DNA of 64,000 bases from positions 4,278,001 through 4,342,000 of the forward strand of contig NZ_OY771430.1 in NCBI RefSeq assembly GCF_963674565.1. The letters are read 5' to 3'. Below are positions 1-8,744 of this stretch, piece by piece. The notes below the pieces were generated by a model. The model ran no database searches, had not been told where the DNA came from, and saw nothing but the letters and a program-made list of their open reading frames with translations. Position numbers and translations under genes: made by a program. Position 1 is the stretch's first letter. Every line of letters starts with the position of its first letter. The DNA is from an uncultured Carboxylicivirga sp. Lineage in GTDB: Bacteria > Bacteroidota > Bacteroidia > Bacteroidales > Marinilabiliaceae.

Positions 1-1
1 T

Positions 2-541
2 ACTGCCGACATGCGACGCAAGGCAAAAACTGCTAATTTTGGTATTATTTACGGCATATCAGCTTTTGGTTTAGCCGAACGTTTAACAATACCTCGTAAA
101 GAAGCCAAAGAGATCATTGATGGCTATTTTGATAGTTTTCCGGGTGTAAAAACTTTTATGGATGAATGCATAGCCAATGCAAGAGACAAAGGTTATGTTG
201 AAACACTGCATCATCGTAAAAGAAACCTGAGTGATATTAATTCGAGAAATGCAGTTGTAAGAGGTGTAGCTGAGCGAAATGCCATTAATGCCCCCATCCA
301 AGGAACTGCAGCGGACATTATCAAACAAGCAATGGTAAACATTTACCAACGCTTTAAAAATGAAAATATACAATCAAAAATGATATTGCAGGTTCATGAT
401 GAATTGAACTTTGATGTTTTAAAATCAGAAACCGAAAAAGTAAAATCGATTGTAAAACAGGAAATGGAGAATGCAGTAAAAATTTCTGTTCCACTAGATG
501 TAGATATGGGAGTAGGACAAAACTGGCTTGAAGCACATTAA
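2..541 (+). CDS. polA: DNA polymerase I, C-terminal fragment (truncated by window edge)
   Basis: C-terminal 179 residues of a family A DNA polymerase. The reading frame is open from base 2, so the true start lies outside the window; the ATG at 11 is internal. The O-helix motif B (RRKAKTANFGIIYG) opens the fragment and the motif C palm signature VHDEL follows about 130 residues later, so both halves of the polymerase active site visible here are intact. PolA fills gaps in repair and removes Okazaki primers. The gene ends in a strong hairpin terminator 10 bases past the stop. Whether the upstream exonuclease domains are present cannot be seen. Confidence 0.96.
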   Translation, partial: TADMRRKAKTANFGIIYGISAFGLAERLTIPRKEAKEIIDGYFDSFPGVKTFMDECIANARDKGYVETLHHRKRNLSDINSRNAVVRGVAERNAINAPIQGTAADIIKQAMVNIYQRFKNENIQSKMILQVHDELNFDVLKSETEKVKSIVKQEMENAVKISVPLDVDMGVGQNWLEAH

Positions 542-550
542 TTAAATAAA

Positions 551-580
551 AAAACTCTCGCAGAATGCGGGAGTTTTTTC
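551..580 (+). terminator. Rho-independent terminator after polA
   Basis: A 12-bp stem with one G-U pair (551-562 with 566-577) and loop GAA is followed by a run of T. It sits just after the polA stop. The remaining bases up to the ispH stop at 798 hold no gene that I can see. Confidence 0.9.
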
Positions 581-797
581 TTTCCAGGAAGAACGGACAA
601 GGGGAAACTTGTATTCCGTTACCATATGGCTAGGTAATATTTAGCAGATGAATAAATCATCTAACATTGGTTTCATTTAAAGGTTAATGTCAAAAACACA
701 GAATCGTAACACTAAAAACAGGAGAAATATTGATCTATAGTGATAAAAGATTTAAAATATTAGATTAATGGAAGAATTTTATTGACGAACGTCAAAT

Positions 798-1658
798 TTA
801 CAAAAGAGAAGATATTCTTTGAGCTACTTCTTCCATTTGCCACTGAGGTGTTGATGTGGCACCACAAACTCCAACAGATGATTTTGCATCAACAAACCAT
901 TCTTCCATAACCTCTGAAGCTTCTGAAACAAAATAACTTTTGATGTTTACATCGCAGCAAGCCACAAATAAAACTTTAGCGTTACTACTTTTTTTACCAC
1001 CAACAAAAATGATAACATCATGCTGTTTGGCAAATGCTTTCAACTTTGGAACGCGACCGGTAACCTGTTTACAGGTTGTATTATGCCAGGTGATGCTATC
1101 TCCTTTACGGGATTCTATAAACTCAACAATACGCTTAAGATGTTCCGGATCTTTAGTTGTTTGAGAAAAAATTTCAACAGGACGATTAAAATCAATCAGA
1201 TCAATTTCCGCTTCATTTTCAATTACTATGGCATTCCCTTCACATTGTCCTTCGAGTCCAATTACTTCGGCATGACCACGCTTCCCAAAAATCACCAACT
1301 GTCCGTTTATTTCTTTAAGTTGCTTATACGCTTTTTTTATCCGGTCCTGCAATTTCAACACAACAGGACAAGTCTCGTCCTGGAGTTTTAGTCCGGCATT
1401 GGTAATTAAACGATATGATGCCGGTGGTTCTCCGTGTGCTCTGAACAGCACTGTTCCTTCTTTTATTTCTTCGATATTATTGTATGAAATGATGTTCATT
1501 CCCAGCTTTCGCAAACGTTCTGCCTCTGCATCATTATGAACAATGTCGCCAACGCAGTAAACGTCATTACCATCGCTAAGCATGCGGTCAGCAGCTTCTA
1601 TCGCTTTACGTACACCAAAACAAAAGCCCGAATGAGTATCTATTTCGACTTTAATCAT
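798..1658 (-). CDS. ispH: 4-hydroxy-3-methylbut-2-enyl diphosphate reductase IspH/LytB
   Basis: Last enzyme of the MEP isoprenoid pathway: reduces HMBPP to IPP and DMAPP with a [4Fe-4S] cluster. The protein is 286 residues, as usual for the family. The three cluster cysteines are visible at about 13 (GFCFGV), 97 (DETCP) and 196 (NTTCKQVTGR), and the substrate-binding stretches RAHG, GHAEVIG and SQTT are present. The ATG lies 5 bases after the cmk stop, so cmk and ispH are almost certainly cotranscribed. It feeds the polyprenyl synthase encoded at 19491. Confidence 0.96.
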   Translation of the reverse strand: MIKVEIDTHSGFCFGVRKAIEAADRMLSDGNDVYCVGDIVHNDAEAERLRKLGMNIISYNNIEEIKEGTVLFRAHGEPPASYRLITNAGLKLQDETCPVVLKLQDRIKKAYKQLKEINGQLVIFGKRGHAEVIGLEGQCEGNAIVIENEAEIDLIDFNRPVEIFSQTTKDPEHLKRIVEFIESRKGDSITWHNTTCKQVTGRVPKLKAFAKQHDVIIFVGGKKSSNAKVLFVACCDVNIKSYFVSEASEVMEEWFVDAKSSVGVCGATSTPQWQMEEVAQRISSLL

Positions 1659-1663
1659 TGTAA

Positions 1664-2368
1664 TTATGCCAGATTACGTTCATGCAAAACAGCCATTATC
1701 CAGTCCATCTGCTCCTGTTTATTCATGTGGCTGTTATCAAGCAAAACAGCATCATCAGCCATTTTCAAGGGACTTTCTTCGCGTGTACTATCCACGTGAT
1801 CGCGATGCTTTACATTCTCCAATATAGAATCAAAAGAAAGACTATTATCGGTAGGATTTTTTGCCTTTAATTCATCAAAACGACGCTGAGCACGTATTTC
1901 AGGAGATGCAGTCATAAAAAGCTTTAAATCGGCATCCGGAAAGACAACCGTTCCGATATCCCGGCCATCCATCACAATTCCACCTTCCCTGCCCATTTCC
2001 TGCTGTAATTCAACCATACGATGACGTACAAAGGCAATGGTGCTGACTGTGCTGACATTATTGCTTACCTCCAGACCTCTAATTTCGTCTTCAACACTTA
2101 CCCCATTAAGAAAAGTTTCATTCAACTTCTCCTCTGGTTGATATCTGAAAGTGATACTTATATCATTGAGTTTATTCTGCAATTCAACCAAAAGAATCTC
2201 ACCATCATTTACCAGTCCATTCTGCATGGCAAATAAAGTAACAGCCCGATACATAGCACCTGTATCGATATAAACATATCCCAACTCTTTTGCTAAATCT
2301 TTGGCTACTGTACTTTTCCCACACGACGAATGCCCGTCAATGGCTATAACTCCTTTTTTCAATTGCAT
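1664..2368 (-). CDS. cmk: Cytidylate kinase
   Basis: Phosphorylates CMP/dCMP with ATP. The P-loop GHSSCGKST is at residues 12-20, followed by DTGAMYRAV and the DGRDIGTVVFP substrate segment; about 234 residues, full length. I choose the ATG at 2368 (MQLKK...) rather than the in-frame TTG at 2389, because the TTG lies inside a perfect TAnnTTTG promoter box, which would place it at or before the transcription start. First gene of the cmk-ispH operon. Confidence 0.94.
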   Translation of the reverse strand: MQLKKGVIAIDGHSSCGKSTVAKDLAKELGYVYIDTGAMYRAVTLFAMQNGLVNDGEILLVELQNKLNDISITFRYQPEEKLNETFLNGVSVEDEIRGLEVSNNVSTVSTIAFVRHRMVELQQEMGREGGIVMDGRDIGTVVFPDADLKLFMTASPEIRAQRRFDELKAKNPTDNSLSFDSILENVKHRDHVDSTREESPLKMADDAVLLDNSHMNKQEQMDWIMAVLHERNLA

Positions 2369-2386
2369 TTTCAATTTATTTGCCGA

Positions 2387-2394
2387 CAAAGGTA
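2387..2394 (-). promoter_or_regulatory. Bacteroidota-type -7 promoter box for cmk-ispH
   Basis: TACCTTTG on the minus strand matches the TAnnTTTG -7 consensus of the Bacteroidota primary sigma factor. It lies about 20 bases before the cmk ATG and directly abuts the U-tract of the terminator of the preceding operon. Confidence 0.7.
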
Positions 2395-2424
2395 AAAAAA
2401 AACGGGCAGCCTAACGACTGCCCG
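2394..2424 (-). terminator. Terminator of the M16 peptidase operon
   Basis: Perfect 7-bp GC-rich stem CGGGCAG/CTGCCCG (2403-2409 with 2418-2424) with an 8-base loop. On the minus strand it is followed by a run of T ending at the cmk promoter. Confidence 0.9.
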
Positions 2425-2458
2425 CTTACGGTATCCATGCCAATTTCAACCGTTCATT

Positions 2459-4513
2459 TTAAATTTCATATTTGCCTTTATCACTATCGTCATTCACAGA
2501 TATTTGATCAAATACAATCTCAAAAGATTGTGGACCAACTGCCTGCTTCATCACTTTCGGAAATTTTACACCTTCTACTTCAGTATACTCAGTAATTGTG
2601 CTAATTACATTGCCCTGAGGCGTTTCACTAACTTCTTTAATTTTTAATCCACTCTCACGACTAAAAAACACGACTTGTTCCTTACCAAATGGATTAGTAA
2701 TCTTCAATTTATAAGCATCTTCCCCATCAACATCTTCAGAACCCAATACTTCAGCTTTGAATCCTAATTCAGCAAATTGAGTTTCCGGAAAAATAATGGC
2801 TTCTGCTTTCATCGATTCCAACTGATCACCTTCAATTTTCTGTTCGCCCATTGGACTTATCATTTTACCAGCTTCACCATTACATACCTGTTTCGAAACC
2901 AGGCTTTCACCCATATAAGTCTCTACGCATAATTTATTTGGACGACTGCTATACATCTTCATGGTAAGTGCCATTCCCTGTATCGACATTTTACCTTCCA
3001 GATGATAGTTTTGAATAGCATTAACAGCATCAGCTCCACCGAGAGCAACCACATAATCATCAATCACTTTCTCAGCTGTCAATCCTTCTGGTAAAGGCAT
3101 CGACTTTACTTCTTCTCCATAATAATTATACATGGTAACTTCACCTGAATTACTGAATTTCTTTAACGTCTTCTTCATTTCAGGTACATTACCAACTGCT
3201 AAAATCAAAGCATTATCAGGAGTCAGATATTTTTGAGCCATCGCCTGAATATCTTCAACTGTTACTGCACTTAATTTCTCCAAATAGGTTTGATAATAAT
3301 CTTTTGGCAAATTGTACTTTTGAATATTAAGAGCAAAACGAGCTACCGTAGCAGGATCTTCCAATGAACGTGAAAAACTACCGGCAATCATATTTTTTAC
3401 CAGATCCAGATCAGCTGCATCAACAAGCTCGTTGCGCATCTTATTCATTTCATAAATAATCTCGGTAAAAGCACTGTCTGTAACACTGGTTCTTACCTGT
3501 GCAGAAGCAGAAAAAGAACCAATCAAATCATCTGAACTAAGTGACGAATAAGCACCGTAAGTGAAGGCTTTATCCTCACGTAAATTCTGGAACAAACGAC
3601 CACTTGAACCACCACCTAAAATACCATTCATCACACGCGCTTTGATTAAATCAGTATCGCCTGGTTTTAAATTAACAGTATAAGTAAGATCAATAGTTGA
3701 TTGATTAGCTGCATCTTTATTAGCAACAACTACTTTAGGTCCATCAAATTTGGCTGGCATTTCATATTTATGTTCTGGTACATCTTTCGCTTCCCATTTA
3801 CCAAAATATGTTTTAGCTTGCTTTTTAGCATCTTTCAAAGTGATATCACCAACAATTACAAGGTAAGCTACATTCGGACGAAAATATGTTTGGTAGTAAT
3901 TTTTGATATCATCAACGGTGATACTTTCAACCGTTTGTTCAGTCATTATTTCACCGTAAGGATGATCTTTTCCATAAATCAATGCTCCTGTAACATTATT
4001 GGCAATTGAAGATGGCTCGTCTTTATCAGCTTTGATGGAGGTCAATAATTGCTTAACCGCCTTATCCAATTCTTCCTGAGGAAAGACTGGGTTATACAAT
4101 ACATCAACCAATAGATCAAGTAATTCGCCAGAATGCTTTTTCAATGAACTGGCATAAATACTTCTTGAGTTGGTAGAAAGACTCGCGCCAATAAAATCAA
4201 TGGCTTCATCGATTTCTGCTTTGGTTTTAGTTGTAGTTCCCGAACGCATTAAATCACCGGCCAATGAAACGTATCCGGCTTTTTCGCCTTCAACAATAGG
4301 ATCAATATCAAGCGAAAGGCTATAAGAAACAACCGGAACGTTATGGTTTTCAACCACAATTACTTTCAAGCCATTTTTAAGCTCAAACGTTTCGGCATCT
4401 TTAATATTAATTTTGGGAGCAGGTCCGGCTGCCGGCATCTTGCTGCGATCAAGTTGCGCATTTGTTGAAATGGCAAGCAAAACACTTAAAAATAAAAATA
4501 ATGTTTTCTTCAT
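2459..4513 (-). CDS. M16 family peptidase-like protein, non-catalytic, with extra C-terminal domain
   Basis: Exported protein of 684 residues: signal peptide in the first ~19 residues (ending TNAQ), then two M16 (pitrilysin/insulinase) domains to about residue 450. The HxxEH zinc motif is absent: the matching region reads LAGDLMRSGT. The C-domain keeps the GRLFQNLREDKAFTYG segment that typically marks the non-catalytic subunit of two-subunit M16 proteases. Residues about 475-684 form an additional domain that looks like the beta-rich lipoprotein-sorting (LolA/LolB-like) type; that assignment is inference. It follows the catalytic M16 gene by 61 bases, so the two probably form a heterodimer in the periplasm. 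Confidence 0.88.
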   Translation of the reverse strand: MKKTLFLFLSVLLAISTNAQLDRSKMPAAGPAPKINIKDAETFELKNGLKVIVVENHNVPVVSYSLSLDIDPIVEGEKAGYVSLAGDLMRSGTTTKTKAEIDEAIDFIGASLSTNSRSIYASSLKKHSGELLDLLVDVLYNPVFPQEELDKAVKQLLTSIKADKDEPSSIANNVTGALIYGKDHPYGEIMTEQTVESITVDDIKNYYQTYFRPNVAYLVIVGDITLKDAKKQAKTYFGKWEAKDVPEHKYEMPAKFDGPKVVVANKDAANQSTIDLTYTVNLKPGDTDLIKARVMNGILGGGSSGRLFQNLREDKAFTYGAYSSLSSDDLIGSFSASAQVRTSVTDSAFTEIIYEMNKMRNELVDAADLDLVKNMIAGSFSRSLEDPATVARFALNIQKYNLPKDYYQTYLEKLSAVTVEDIQAMAQKYLTPDNALILAVGNVPEMKKTLKKFSNSGEVTMYNYYGEEVKSMPLPEGLTAEKVIDDYVVALGGADAVNAIQNYHLEGKMSIQGMALTMKMYSSRPNKLCVETYMGESLVSKQVCNGEAGKMISPMGEQKIEGDQLESMKAEAIIFPETQFAELGFKAEVLGSEDVDGEDAYKLKITNPFGKEQVVFFSRESGLKIKEVSETPQGNVISTITEYTEVEGVKFPKVMKQAVGPQSFEIVFDQISVNDDSDKGKYEI

Positions 4514-4574
4514 TGAAGTATATTTTTTATCCGTAGGATATTTTGTCTAAAATGATTTTTAAATAACTATGATT

Positions 4575-5906
4575 CTAGTTTTGTTGTGATTTTGGTAAGT
4601 AATACAACACCACCCGATTATCTTTGGTCAAATATTTTTTAGCTACCCTTTGAATATCCTCACGACTAACAGCCAAATATTTATCCAACTCAGTATTGAT
4701 TAAATTGGCATCACCAAAGTAGGTATAATCACGAGCCAAAGTATTAGCACGTGTAGCCACTTTCATGTTACCTTTAACGATGTCATTCTCAAACTGATTT
4801 TTCAATTTTTGAAACTCTTTTTCAGAGATTAGTTCATCCTGAACCTTCGTAATTTCAGCATCCATTGCTTCTTCAAGATCCTTTACCTCAACACCCATGT
4901 TTGGTAAAGCTAAAGTAAGTGCAACAGAAGGCTCACGAAATCCTAATGGAAAGCTTGCTACCTGAATGGCTTTTTGCTGATCATCAACCAATGCTTTATA
5001 CAAACGAGAACTTTGACCTTTTGACAAAAGTGTGCTCAACATATCCAGAGCATAATAATCTTCAGTATTCATGGCAGGCGTTCTGTAAGCCTGTAAAATC
5101 AATGGAAGTTGTACATTGTCAAGTACGGTATCGCGTACTTCACCATTTAAGGCAGGTTCTACAACAGGCTTGTAAGTAAGGTCTGCTTTACCTTTTGGTA
5201 TATCAGAAAAATATTTTTTAATCAATGCTTTGGTTTCGTCAATTTCAATGTCGCCAGCCAAAACTAAAACAGCATTGTTGGGCACATAAAAACGATTGTA
5301 GAATTGTTGAAACTCTTCATCCTTGGCTGCCATAATATGTTCAGGATCTCCAATTGTTGTCCAACGATATGGATGAACTGAGAATGCACGTTTCATGGTT
5401 TCCTGAAGAAGTGTTCCGTATGGACGGTTATCGTAGCTTTGTTTCTTCTCTTCAATCACAACTTTCTTTTGAGTTGCAATACCCAATGAATCAACTTTTG
5501 CATGTAACATTCTTTCAGATTCCAGCCACAATCCCAACTCCAGTTGATTAGATGGCAACGTTTCATAGTAATAAGTACGATCAGTTGATGTATTGGCGTT
5601 TAAGGTTCCTCCTGCGTTTTGTACAATCTTAAAATATTGTCCGCGATCAATATTTTCGGTTCCTTCAAACATCAGGTGCTCAAAAAAGTGAGCAAAACCA
5701 GTACGGTCTGGATTTTCGTGTTTTGATCCAACATTGTACATTACCGAAACGGTTACATTAGGAGTGGTTTTGTCTTGATGCAGAATAACATGCAAGCCAT
5801 TATCCAGATCAAATTCTTCGAAATTAATTTTATTCAATTGGGCATTAGCAGATCCCAAACCAGCTATAAAGAGTGTTACAGCCAGTAACGAAAAGCGATT
5901 CTTCAT
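4575..5906 (-). CDS. M16 family zinc metallopeptidase, catalytic subunit
   Basis: Periplasmic or outer-membrane-facing peptidase of 443 residues with a signal peptide (first ~22 residues, ending SANAQ). The inverted zinc motif HFFEH is at residues 73-77 and the third zinc ligand is probably Glu153, the usual 76-residue spacing. Length fits a single-chain half that needs a partner, and the next gene encodes a partner lacking the motif. Typical substrates of such pairs are short peptides, but the substrate here is unknown. First gene of a two-gene operon ending at the terminator near 2400. Confidence 0.93.
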   Translation of the reverse strand: MKNRFSLLAVTLFIAGLGSANAQLNKINFEEFDLDNGLHVILHQDKTTPNVTVSVMYNVGSKHENPDRTGFAHFFEHLMFEGTENIDRGQYFKIVQNAGGTLNANTSTDRTYYYETLPSNQLELGLWLESERMLHAKVDSLGIATQKKVVIEEKKQSYDNRPYGTLLQETMKRAFSVHPYRWTTIGDPEHIMAAKDEEFQQFYNRFYVPNNAVLVLAGDIEIDETKALIKKYFSDIPKGKADLTYKPVVEPALNGEVRDTVLDNVQLPLILQAYRTPAMNTEDYYALDMLSTLLSKGQSSRLYKALVDDQQKAIQVASFPLGFREPSVALTLALPNMGVEVKDLEEAMDAEITKVQDELISEKEFQKLKNQFENDIVKGNMKVATRANTLARDYTYFGDANLINTELDKYLAVSREDIQRVAKKYLTKDNRVVLYYLPKSQQN

Positions 5907-6027
5907 ATGAAATTCTTTGGTTTAAAGTGATAAATCAAATTTTAGCTTTGACCTTACCAATTAACAGACCATTTATTATAATGTTTTGAAATGAAATATT
6001 TTAGTCATATATCATTGCAACAAACAG

Positions 6028-6065
6028 TGTACGAATACGCACATAGCAATGTACGATATCGAACA
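6028..6065. promoter_or_regulatory. Tandem near-palindromic operator-like motifs
   Basis: Two copies of a similar 16-bp motif, TGTACGAATACGCACA (6028-6043) and TGTACGATATCGAACA (6050-6065), start 22 bp apart, that is two helical turns. The second copy is close to palindromic. They sit between the divergent M16 peptidase and DUF6452 genes. Spacing and symmetry suggest a dimeric activator or repressor binding cooperatively; the regulator is unknown. Confidence 0.4.
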
Positions 6066-6128
6066 CGGTGTGAATGATAAATAATTATATTTTTTAAGCA
6101 GTTCATGCTCATATTGTTTACAGACTAC

Positions 6129-6136
6129 TATTTTTG
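6129..6136 (+). promoter_or_regulatory. -7 promoter box for the DUF6452 gene
   Basis: TATTTTTG matches TAnnTTTG and lies 38 bases before the ATG at 6175. No clear -33 element was found. Confidence 0.6.
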
Positions 6137-6174
6137 CATATTACCGTAGAATTAAAGCAACGAAACAAATTAAC

Positions 6175-6672
6175 ATGCACTATATTCGTAAAATAAAATG
6201 GCTGGTAATAATAATAGCTGCAGCCTTTTATGCCTGTGATGACAACAAGTTTTGTTTGTCGAATCAACACGCTATTCAGGCAACCTTTTATTCATTATCA
6301 TCCGGATCAGAAAACGATACAACCCTAACAGGAATATATATTTGGGGAGCAAATCGTGAAGATTCACTTATTTATGACAGTTTAAATATCAGTCAATTGT
6401 TTCTGCCAACAAATCTTAATGCTGACAGTACCATTTTCATCATTAAACAATCTGTTCTGGTAAATAATCAGGTTCGATCCGATTCGGATTTTGTGCAGTT
6501 CAATTACTCACGTCACCTGAACCATGTATCAAGCGAATGTGGAATGACGTTCAACCTGGTTTTAGACACCATTATTTATACAAATAATATAATCGATTCT
6601 GTTAGCATTGGATATGCCAACGTAAATTATGGAGAAGATGCCGAAAATGTTAAAATATATATTGAGTATTAG
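6175..6672 (+). CDS. DUF6452 family lipoprotein
   Basis: Protein of 165 residues with a lipobox (FYAC, Cys21) after a hydrophobic signal, so probably a lipoprotein. The start of the mature part (CDDNKFC) and overall length fit DUF6452, a Bacteroidota family of unknown function. It overlaps the next gene (DUF6048), and these two families are commonly adjacent, so they may act together in the envelope. No catalytic motif was seen. Confidence 0.75.
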   Translation: MHYIRKIKWLVIIIAAAFYACDDNKFCLSNQHAIQATFYSLSSGSENDTTLTGIYIWGANREDSLIYDSLNISQLFLPTNLNADSTIFIIKQSVLVNNQVRSDSDFVQFNYSRHLNHVSSECGMTFNLVLDTIIYTNNIIDSVSIGYANVNYGEDAENVKIYIEY

Positions 6673-7324
6673 TCTACTCGCTTCCTGTATTAATTCTTTT
6701 TCTCAGCAAACAAATGAAGAGGAAAAGAAAAAAACACCTTTCGAACCAGGTATTGCCGTTGGTCTCAATGTGGGTACATTTATTACTCCATTTTTCGAAC
6801 CAGAGCGAATTGGTATGGAAGCAACTGGTAGAATCAAATTCAATCGCAAATGGTTTGCCGTTGGTGAACTTGGATACGAAAATGTTTCGTTTGATAAAGA
6901 ATCATATAATTACGATTCAAACGGAAGTTTTCTTCGTCTGGGTATTGATTACAATATTTTTAAAGTAGAAGAAACAGGCAACAACGATAACATTATTCTG
7001 GGTTTCAGGTATGGTTTTGGTGTTGCCGATTATAAAAGCGACCGTTTTACCGTTACCGATGGTTATTGGGGCGATTATTTAGGCTCGATTGGAAGCGGAA
7101 CCTCTACGGCTCACTGGGGAGAATTTGTATTTGGTCTGCGATCTGAAATATTTAAAAACTTTTATATGGGCTGGAGTGCTCGTTTCAGATTACTGGCTTT
7201 GACCAATAATACACAACAATTAGAACCTTACGCCATTCCTGGATACGGCAAAAATGATAATCGAACCAACGTTGGATTTACCTATAATCTTGAATATTAT
7301 TTGCCGTTAAAGAAAAAGAAATAA
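6647..7324 (+). CDS. DUF6048 family exported beta-rich protein
   Basis: About 225 residues from the ATG at 6647, which gives a clean signal peptide (MLKYILSISLLASC...FSQ). Earlier in-frame ATGs at 6629 and 6638 only add a few polar residues. The rest alternates hydrophobic and polar residues with many aromatics and ends in a Tyr/Leu-rich strand, as in outer-membrane beta barrels. It overlaps the DUF6452 gene by 26 bases, implying translational coupling. Function is unknown. Confidence 0.72.
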   Translation: MLKYILSISLLASCINSFSQQTNEEEKKKTPFEPGIAVGLNVGTFITPFFEPERIGMEATGRIKFNRKWFAVGELGYENVSFDKESYNYDSNGSFLRLGIDYNIFKVEETGNNDNIILGFRYGFGVADYKSDRFTVTDGYWGDYLGSIGSGTSTAHWGEFVFGLRSEIFKNFYMGWSARFRLLALTNNTQQLEPYAIPGYGKNDNRTNVGFTYNLEYYLPLKKKK

Positions 7325-7329
7325 AGCCT

Positions 7330-8277
7330 ATGGATGATCTCATTGCCACCGAAAAATTAAAGGCATCTATCCCGGAAATATTAGAGGAGATTCAAAAAGA
7401 AGTCGCTCCTTTACTTTCAATGGGTCAGGTTGCCAATTACATTCCGGAGCTAGGCGATGTTGATCAAAACTATTTTGGAATGGCAGTACGCTTTTTAGAT
7501 GGAACCACTTTTGAGACAGGTGACAGCCAAACCACTTTCTCTATCCAAAGTATTTCAAAGGTTTTTAGTCTAACCCAGGCCTTTGCCTTGCTAAAAGAAA
7601 ATCTTTGGAACCGTCTGGGGAAAGAACCTTCCGGCAATCCTTTTAACTCATTGATTCAACTTGAAAATGAGAATGGAAAACCACGAAATCCTTTTATCAA
7701 CGCAGGTGCCATCGTTATTGCAGATATCATCACTCATCATTTCGAGGATCCCTTAAATACTATCCTGGATTTTATGAGGGAGGTAAGCTTTAATAAAAAG
7801 CTTACCATCAATATGAATGTTCTGCAATCAGAAAAAAATTACGGTCACCGGAATGCGGCTCTTGCTCATTTTATGAAAAGCTACGGTAACATTTATTCTG
7901 AAGTAGAGGAAGTACTCGATGTGTACTTCGGGCATTGCTCCGTTGAGATGAATTGCTTTGATTTGGCAACTGCCTTTTTATATCTTGCCAATCATGGCAT
8001 ACACCCGCTAAGTGGTAAAACCTACTTAAATGCCAGTCAGACCAAGCGATTAAATGCTCTGATGTTAACATGTGGAACTTACGACGCGGCAGGTGAGTTT
8101 GCCTTTAAAGTAGGTTTACCCGGGAAAAGTGGTGTTGGCGGTGGTATTGCGGGTATTATTCCCGGATTGCTGTCCATTGCCGTTTGGAGCCCGGGATTAG
8201 ACAAATGTGGTAATTCATTGGCTGGCACAAAAGCTTTAGAACTATTTACAACTAAAACAGGTATATCCATTTTCTAA
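7330..8277 (+). CDS. glsA: Glutaminase
   Basis: Hydrolyses glutamine to glutamate and ammonia. The serine-dependent glutaminase fold is recognised by FSIQSISKVFSL, giving the catalytic pair Ser74 and Lys77, then EPSGNPFNS, NPFINAGAI and the C-terminal GKSGVGGGI loop. Its 315 residues match the usual ~310. The start lies 5 bases after the DUF6048 stop, so it may share that transcript, although its role is metabolic. Confidence 0.95.
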   Translation: MDDLIATEKLKASIPEILEEIQKEVAPLLSMGQVANYIPELGDVDQNYFGMAVRFLDGTTFETGDSQTTFSIQSISKVFSLTQAFALLKENLWNRLGKEPSGNPFNSLIQLENENGKPRNPFINAGAIVIADIITHHFEDPLNTILDFMREVSFNKKLTINMNVLQSEKNYGHRNAALAHFMKSYGNIYSEVEEVLDVYFGHCSVEMNCFDLATAFLYLANHGIHPLSGKTYLNASQTKRLNALMLTCGTYDAAGEFAFKVGLPGKSGVGGGIAGIIPGLLSIAVWSPGLDKCGNSLAGTKALELFTTKTGISIF

Positions 8278-8290
8278 ATAAAACACTCAT

Positions 8291-8731
8291 ATGATGATAT
8301 TAGCAAAATCATTTAAAGCCATTAGTCAGTTTATTTTCCGATACGGATTAGCACTTGTTTTTATCTGGCTGGGTATTTTAAAATTTAAAAATGCCGAAGC
8401 TGATTATCTGAAAGATATACTGCAAAACTCTTCCCTTTTTAGCTGGATGCTTAAATATGTAACTTCATACACCTTCTCTTTGATGATTGCATATTTGCAA
8501 ATTGCGATTGGTATATTGCTTGCCATTAAACCTGTTGCAAAAAAATTATCGTTGTTTGGTGGATTACTTGCGGTATTGGTTTTAGGAATAAGCCTTTTAA
8601 CGTTGTTTACATCTGGTTATGTTTGGCAGGCAGGTTACGGTTTCCCTGAATTATCAAAACTGGGACAGAGTATTTTAAAAGATTTAATTTTATTTGGTGC
8701 AGCTGCCTGGTGTGTGGGCGATTCATTATAA
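8291..8731 (+). CDS. YkgB/DUF417 family membrane protein
   Basis: A 146-residue integral membrane protein with about four hydrophobic segments. The N-terminal segment FRYGLALVFIWLGILKFKNAEA and the motif around SSLFSWMLKY are typical of the DUF417 (YkgB) family, related to DoxX-like quinone/redox membrane proteins. It starts 13 bases after glsA. Function is not established for the family; a link to glutaminase is only positional. Confidence 0.8.
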   Translation: MMILAKSFKAISQFIFRYGLALVFIWLGILKFKNAEADYLKDILQNSSLFSWMLKYVTSYTFSLMIAYLQIAIGILLAIKPVAKKLSLFGGLLAVLVLGISLLTLFTSGYVWQAGYGFPELSKLGQSILKDLILFGAAAWCVGDSL

Positions 8732-8744
8732 AGTTTAAAACATT

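Noticed and set aside
1020..1391. 123-residue plus-strand frame
   Set aside because: Lies fully inside ispH on the opposite strand; no recognisable domain.
6028..6140. Sigma-54 (-24/-12) promoter next to the tandem operator
   Set aside because: No GG...GC pair with the right 10-base spacing was found on either strand; a TAnnTTTG box fits better.
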